Below are positions 48,700 to 52,060 of a DNA stretch of 52,060 nucleotides, in pieces; position 1 is the stretch's first letter; each line of letters begins with the position of its first letter. The position numbers and the translations under genes are program-made. The stretch spans positions 1,553,618-1,605,677 of the forward strand of contig NZ_BMRJ01000001.1 in NCBI RefSeq assembly GCF_014648575.1, written 5' to 3'. Below the pieces are notes generated by a model. The model did no database searches. It was not told the origin of the DNA and saw only the letters and a program-made list of their open reading frames with translations. The stretch comes from Agromyces mediolanus. Lineage in GTDB: Bacteria > Actinomycetota > Actinomycetes > Actinomycetales > Microbacteriaceae.

Positions 48700-48750
48700 C
48701 GGGCTCCCGAGACCTGGATCCCCCCGGATCACCCGAGTCTCGGGAGCCCG
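48700..48750 (+). other. 14-bp stem-loop in the leader of the winged-helix gene
   Basis: CGGGCTCCCGAGAC (48700-48713) pairs perfectly with GTCTCGGGAGCCCG (48737-48750) around 23 bases that contain two GGATC. It begins two bases after the TTGCAAC palindrome. No T-run follows; it could end GntR-operon transcripts or shape the leader. Confidence 0.55.
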
Positions 48751-48801
48751 ATCTCTGCCCCGGGGCGATCGGACGGCCCAGGGCGATCGGGAAGGGTGGA
48801 C

Positions 48802-49107
48802 ATGCCGACACGACGCGAGCTCGACGGAGCTCCGGGGCGGATCGCCTCGATGCAGCAGGCGCTCGCCGGGGCGGCTCGGGCCAGCGTGCTCCGGCACGTC
48901 GTCCACCATCCGCGCAGCTCGCACACCGAGATCGTCGCGAGCACCGGAGTGAGCCGCGGCTCGGCGACGACCGCGCTCCGCGACCTCGAGCAGCTCGGCT
49001 ACCTGGTGGTCGACGGTCCGAGGGAGGGACGAGTCGTCCGCTATCGAGCGGTCGACGACCAGCTCGCGGCCGACCTCGCTGCGCTGTCCGACTGGCTGCT
49101 CGCCTGA
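48802..49107 (+). CDS. winged-helix (ArsR/MarR-like) transcriptional regulator
   Basis: 101 residues. The helix-turn-helix reads RASVLRHVVHHPRSSHTEIVASTGVSRGSATTALRDLEQLGYLV (about 30-75), followed by the wing VVDGPREGRVVRYRAV. Metal-binding cysteines of ArsR proteins are absent, so the signal is not a thiophilic metal. ATG 48802 has AAGGG about 7 bases upstream. The leader contains a palindrome and a large stem-loop. The ClbS/DfsB gene follows in the same direction with its own promoter. Confidence 0.82.
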   Translation: MPTRRELDGAPGRIASMQQALAGAARASVLRHVVHHPRSSHTEIVASTGVSRGSATTALRDLEQLGYLVVDGPREGRVVRYRAVDDQLAADLAALSDWLLA

Positions 49108-49154
49108 GTCCACCCGCCCGAGCTGCGCGCGAGGCATCCGTCTACGATGGGACC

Positions 49155-49652
49155 ATGCCGACTCCGGAGACGCAGATCGCCCTGCAGGCCGCCGCGATGC
49201 GGTCGCTCCGGAGCCTCGAAGCGGTCGTCGACGCCATCCCGCCGTCGGAGCGCGACGCTCCGTTCCGCGATCGCGACGGGCGGGATCGCGATCTCCAGGA
49301 CGTCCTCGATCACGTGTTCGCCTGGCACGAGCTGCTCCTCGGCTGGATCGCGGCGATCGAGCGCGGCGAGACTCCGGCATACCCGGCCGAGGGGTTCTCC
49401 TGGAGCGAGCTCGACGAGCTGAACCTCAGCCTCCGCGACCGTACCCGCACCCGCGGCGGCGCCGAACGCGCGTTCGCGCGGCTGCAGGGCAGCCACGCCG
49501 TCGCCCTCGCGAAGGTCGGCGCGCTGGACGCCGACGTCCTCTTCGATGCCACGCGGTTCCCCTGGCTCGGCGGGCCGCTCGCCGAGCCCGTGCACGAGTG
49601 CCTCGGCGGTCACTACGACTGGGCCGTCGGAGCGATCGGGGCGGCGCGGTGA
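49155..49652 (+). CDS. ClbS/DfsB family four-helix protein
   Basis: 165 residues related to ClbS, the colibactin self-resistance cyclopropane hydrolase, and the wider DinB fold: DLQDVLDHVFAWHELLLGWIAAIERGE, YPAEGFSWSELDELN, and the C-terminal HYDWAVGAIG. Chromosomal members outside colibactin clusters have no proven role; protection against DNA-alkylating metabolites is one inference. TACGAT ends 6 bases before ATG 49155, so the mRNA is probably leaderless. The stop overlaps the amidase gene by GTGA. Confidence 0.82.
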   Translation: MPTPETQIALQAAAMRSLRSLEAVVDAIPPSERDAPFRDRDGRDRDLQDVLDHVFAWHELLLGWIAAIERGETPAYPAEGFSWSELDELNLSLRDRTRTRGGAERAFARLQGSHAVALAKVGALDADVLFDATRFPWLGGPLAEPVHECLGGHYDWAVGAIGAAR

Positions 49653-50458
49653 CCGCGGGCGCGGCGCTCGGCGTCGCGGTCGGCCAGTTCGCACCGGTCG
49701 CCGACGTCGCAGCGAACCTCGCGCAGATCGAGCGGCTCGCACAGCTCGCGGTGGCGCGGGGTGCGAAGCTCGTCGTGCTCCCCGAGTACGCCATGTTCTT
49801 CACGCCCGAGCTCGGCCGGGAGATGGCCGAGGCGGCCGAACCGGTCGACGGCGCCTTCGTCGGCGCATTCAGCGCCCTCGCCGGACAGCTCGGCGTGCAC
49901 CTCGTCGCCGGGATGCTGGAGCGACGCGACGACGGCCGGTTCTCGAACACGCTCGTCGCGGCCGACGCCGACGGGGCCGTGGTCGCGCGCTATCGCAAGC
50001 AGCACCTCTACGACGCCTTCGGTCAGCGGGAGTCGGAGCACGTCGCTGCGGGCGAGCTGGCCGCGCCGGAGCTCTTCGAGCTCGACGGCTTCACCGTCGG
50101 CATGCAGACCTGCTACGACCTGCGCTTCCCCGAGGTCACGCGGACCCTCGTCGACGCGGGCGCCGAACTCGTCCTGGTGCCCGCGGAATGGGTGCGCGGA
50201 CCGCTGAAGGAGCACCACTGGCGCACGCTCGCCACGGCCCGCGCGATCGAGAACACGGTGTACCTGGCCGCCGCGGACCAGACGCCGCCCGTCGCGGTCG
50301 GAGCGAGCCTCGTCGTCGACCCGATGGGGGTCGAGATCGCGGGCCTCGGCGAGGAGGCCGGGGTGGCGATCGCCTGGCTCGAACGGGACCGACTCGATCG
50401 CGTTCGACGGGTCAACCCCGCGCTCGAGCTGCGCCGCTACCGCGTCGTCCCGCGCTGA
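49649..50458 (+). CDS. nitrilase-superfamily carbon-nitrogen hydrolase (omega-amidase-like)
   Basis: 269 residues with the complete catalytic triad: Glu in LVVLPEYAMFF, Lys in YRKQHLYDAF and Cys in GMQTCYDLRFPE. The YDxRFPE context fits the Nit1/Nit2 branch, which hydrolyses alpha-keto acid omega-amides or deaminated glutathione. GTG 49649 overlaps the ClbS-like stop codon. It is convergent with a PLP aminotransferase 21 bases away; such enzymes produce omega-amide substrates when glutamine is the amino donor, which supports the omega-amidase reading but does not prove it. Confidence 0.87.
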   Translation: MTAGAALGVAVGQFAPVADVAANLAQIERLAQLAVARGAKLVVLPEYAMFFTPELGREMAEAAEPVDGAFVGAFSALAGQLGVHLVAGMLERRDDGRFSNTLVAADADGAVVARYRKQHLYDAFGQRESEHVAAGELAAPELFELDGFTVGMQTCYDLRFPEVTRTLVDAGAELVLVPAEWVRGPLKEHHWRTLATARAIENTVYLAAADQTPPVAVGASLVVDPMGVEIAGLGEEAGVAIAWLERDRLDRVRRVNPALELRRYRVVPR

Positions 50459-50479
50459 TCGGGCGCGCGGCCGGCCGCT

Positions 50480-51697
50480 TCAGGCCGCGCCCAGCGCGGC
50501 GAGACGCGCGGATGCCTCCCGCAGCACGTCCTCGCGCTTACAGAAGGCGAAGCGCACGAGCCGGGCGACCTCGTGCCGGTGCTCCGGCCGGACGAACGCC
50601 GAGACCGGGATGCCGACGACGCCGGCGAGCTCCGGCAGGCGGCGGCACAGCTCCTCGGCGTCGTCGAAGCCGAGCGGACCCGCATCGGCCACGACGAAGT
50701 AGCCGGCGCGCGGGCGGGAGACGACGAAGCCCGCAGCTTCGAGCCCCGCGGAGAGCAGCTCGGCGCGCCGGCCCAGCGATGCGGCGGCGGCCGTGAACAC
50801 CGCATCGGGCAGGTCGAGGCCCGTCGCGATCGCGGGCTGGAACGGGGCGCCGTTCACGTAGCTGAGGTACTGCTTCACGGCGAGCACCGCGGTGACGAGC
50901 TCCGGGCGGGCCGTCACCCAGCCGATCTTCCAGCCCGTGGTGGAGAACGTCTTGCCGCCCGAGGAGATGCTGATCGTGCGCGAGCCCGCGCCCGGGCGGC
51001 CCGCGATCGGGCGGTGCGGCCCGTCGAAGCGGAGGTGCTCGTAGACCTCGTCGGTGACGAGGAGTGCGTCATGCCGTTCGGCGAGCTCGACGAGGAGCTC
51101 GGCGGTGGCGTCGTCGAGGACGGCCCCGGTGGGATTGTGCGGGTCGTTGACGATGATGAGCCGGGTGCGATCGGTGACGGCCGCGCGCAGCTCGTCGTGG
51201 TCCGGGCGCCACTCGGGGAAGCGCAGCGGCACGGTGCGATGCACGCCGCCCGCGCGGGCGATGAGTGCGGCGTACGCGTCGTAGTACGGCTCGAAGGTGA
51301 CGACCTCGTCGCCGGGCTCGACGAAGGCCAGCACGGTCGCCGCCAGGGCCTCGGTCGCGCCCGCGGTCACGAGCACCTCCTGCTCGGGGTCGACCTCGAT
51401 CCCGTACCAGTGCCGCTGGTGCCGGGCGATCGCCTCCCGCAGCACCGGCATGCCGGTGCCCGGCGGATACTGGTTCATCCCGCTCCGGATCGCGTCGATC
51501 GCGGCCTCGAGCACCACCGCCGGGCCGTCCTCGTCGGGGAAGCCCTGACCCAGGTTGATGGCGCCGGTGCGCTGCGCGAGCGCGCTCATCTCGGCGAAGA
51601 CGGTGGCCGCGATGCGCCCATCGGCGCCGAGCAGCCCGGCGCCGGCCGCGGTGCGCTGCCAGGGGGAGAGGTGGCCCTGAGCGAGGGAATCGGTCAC
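50480..51697 (-). CDS. class I/II PLP-dependent aminotransferase
   Basis: 405 residues. The PLP lysine lies in SISSGGKTFSTTGWKIGW, and the other cofactor residues are in VNDPHNPTGAV, TDEVYEHL and FEPYYDAYA, all intact. The subgroup with INLGQGFPDEDGP and YPPGTGMPVLREAIA includes kynurenine/glutamine transaminase K, methionine aminotransferase YbdL and the enzymes called DapC in actinomycetes, so the substrate is uncertain. GTG 51697 is chosen because TACGGT ends 6 bases upstream (leaderless). Confidence 0.9.
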   Translation of the reverse strand: MTDSLAQGHLSPWQRTAAGAGLLGADGRIAATVFAEMSALAQRTGAINLGQGFPDEDGPAVVLEAAIDAIRSGMNQYPPGTGMPVLREAIARHQRHWYGIEVDPEQEVLVTAGATEALAATVLAFVEPGDEVVTFEPYYDAYAALIARAGGVHRTVPLRFPEWRPDHDELRAAVTDRTRLIIVNDPHNPTGAVLDDATAELLVELAERHDALLVTDEVYEHLRFDGPHRPIAGRPGAGSRTISISSGGKTFSTTGWKIGWVTARPELVTAVLAVKQYLSYVNGAPFQPAIATGLDLPDAVFTAAAASLGRRAELLSAGLEAAGFVVSRPRAGYFVVADAGPLGFDDAEELCRRLPELAGVVGIPVSAFVRPEHRHEVARLVRFAFCKREDVLREASARLAALGAA

Positions 51698-51863
51698 GCT
51701 CACACCGTACCCGCAGCGCCCGGCGCTACGCTGGCGAAGGCCGGCCGCCGGCCGCTCGTGCCGTTCGGAGGCTTCACTGCCGGCCGATAGCCGATCCATA
51801 GACTTCGCCGATGCCGCGCACAGCTTTCGCCGCGAGAGTGGGGTCAGCTTGGAAGGAGCAGAC

Positions 51864-52060
51864 ATGACCGATCACACCACCGGCCCCGTCTCGGAGGAGC
51901 CGCGGGACCCCGAGGAGCGTGACGTCACGGAAGCCGCCGACGTCACCGGAACGAACGACGCCGCCGCGCCGAGCGTCGCCGAGGCCGCCGCAGCGGCTCC
52001 CGCCGCCGCGCCGAGCGCCCCCGAGGCCGCCGCAGCGGCTCCCGCCGCCGCGCCGAGCGC
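51864..52060 (+). CDS. acidic, Ala/Pro-rich repeat protein (truncated by window end)
   Basis: The first 65 residues are visible: MTDHTTGPVSEEPRDPEERD, then Ala/Pro/Glu-rich repeats. ATG 51864 follows AAGGAG by 6 bases, so the start is firm. No domain is visible yet. In Microbacteriaceae such N-termini precede DUF349 proteins or membrane proteases, but this cannot be decided here. It is divergent from the aminotransferase. Confidence 0.72.
   Translation, partial: MTDHTTGPVSEEPRDPEERDVTEAADVTGTNDAAAPSVAEAAAAAPAAAPSAPEAAAAAPAAAPS
51963..52060 (+). repeat. 42-bp in-frame tandem repeat
   Basis: Unit one (51963-52004) and unit two (52005-52046) differ at a few bases (GTCGCC versus GCCCCC), and a third unit begins at 52047. 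Each encodes 14 residues, AAPSxxEAAAAAPA. Confidence 0.85.

Noticed and set aside
51963..52060. CRISPR-like repeat
   Set aside because: Repeats are contiguous, in frame with a gene and without spacers.

Overview
The window is a high-GC actinobacterial chromosome segment. Codon use, the gene order in the first 21 kb and the frequent GGATGCC heptamer suggest the family Microbacteriaceae. Genes are densely packed, many overlap by 4 bases (ATGA or GTGA), and I see no insertion sequence, prophage or CRISPR array. At least eleven genes have a TANNNT hexamer 6-7 bases before the start codon, the usual mark of leaderless actinobacterial mRNA.

Bases 1-21 kb are a genome-maintenance block whose order resembles the mycobacterial rhlE-adnAB-nudC-uvrD2 region: a DEAD-box helicase (cut by the window edge), a ferritin-like protein, DUF3107, the helicase-nuclease pair AdnA-AdnB, a kinase-fold protein that has lost its catalytic residues, NudC, a UvrD2-like helicase without HRDC domain, a ThiF/TOMM-like protein, a DUF2342 zincin-like protein, a PDZ-Lon membrane protease, a UPF0182 membrane protein and a methyltransferase.

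Bases 21-29.7 kb hold a secreted GH18 chitinase, the initiator tRNA with a strong terminator, a flavin-type split-barrel protein and a five-gene metal/siderophore/heme ABC operon (FecCD permease, ATPase, lipoprotein, CydD-like and CydC-like exporters) under a Fur/Zur-like box.

Bases 29.8-37.5 kb are the most regulatory part. A PopR/ClgR-like activator ending in YLLAA faces a two-gene clpP operon in which one subunit lacks the catalytic serine, and CTGCC-N3-GGCAG boxes sit upstream of that operon. Next come an I36-like secreted protein, a CU044_5270-like membrane protein and an ECF-type sigma factor. Divergent from them is a partner-switching operon (GAF-SpoIIE phosphatase, GT2 polysaccharide synthase with a 150-residue insertion, STAS protein, RsbW-like kinase).

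Bases 37.5-46 kb contain a lone fumarate-reductase-type flavoprotein divergent from a LysR regulator, an orphan promoter with three 11-bp repeats, an APC permease, a TetR regulator with three near-identical operators, and a HelR-type RNA-polymerase rescue ATPase with a rifamycin-associated element in its promoter.

Bases 46-52 kb carry a DNA-binding-less FCD protein, two overlapping GntR regulators, a structured intergenic region, a winged-helix regulator, a ClbS/DfsB protein, a nitrilase-family amidase convergent with a PLP aminotransferase, and the start of an Ala/Pro-rich repeat protein cut by the window end.
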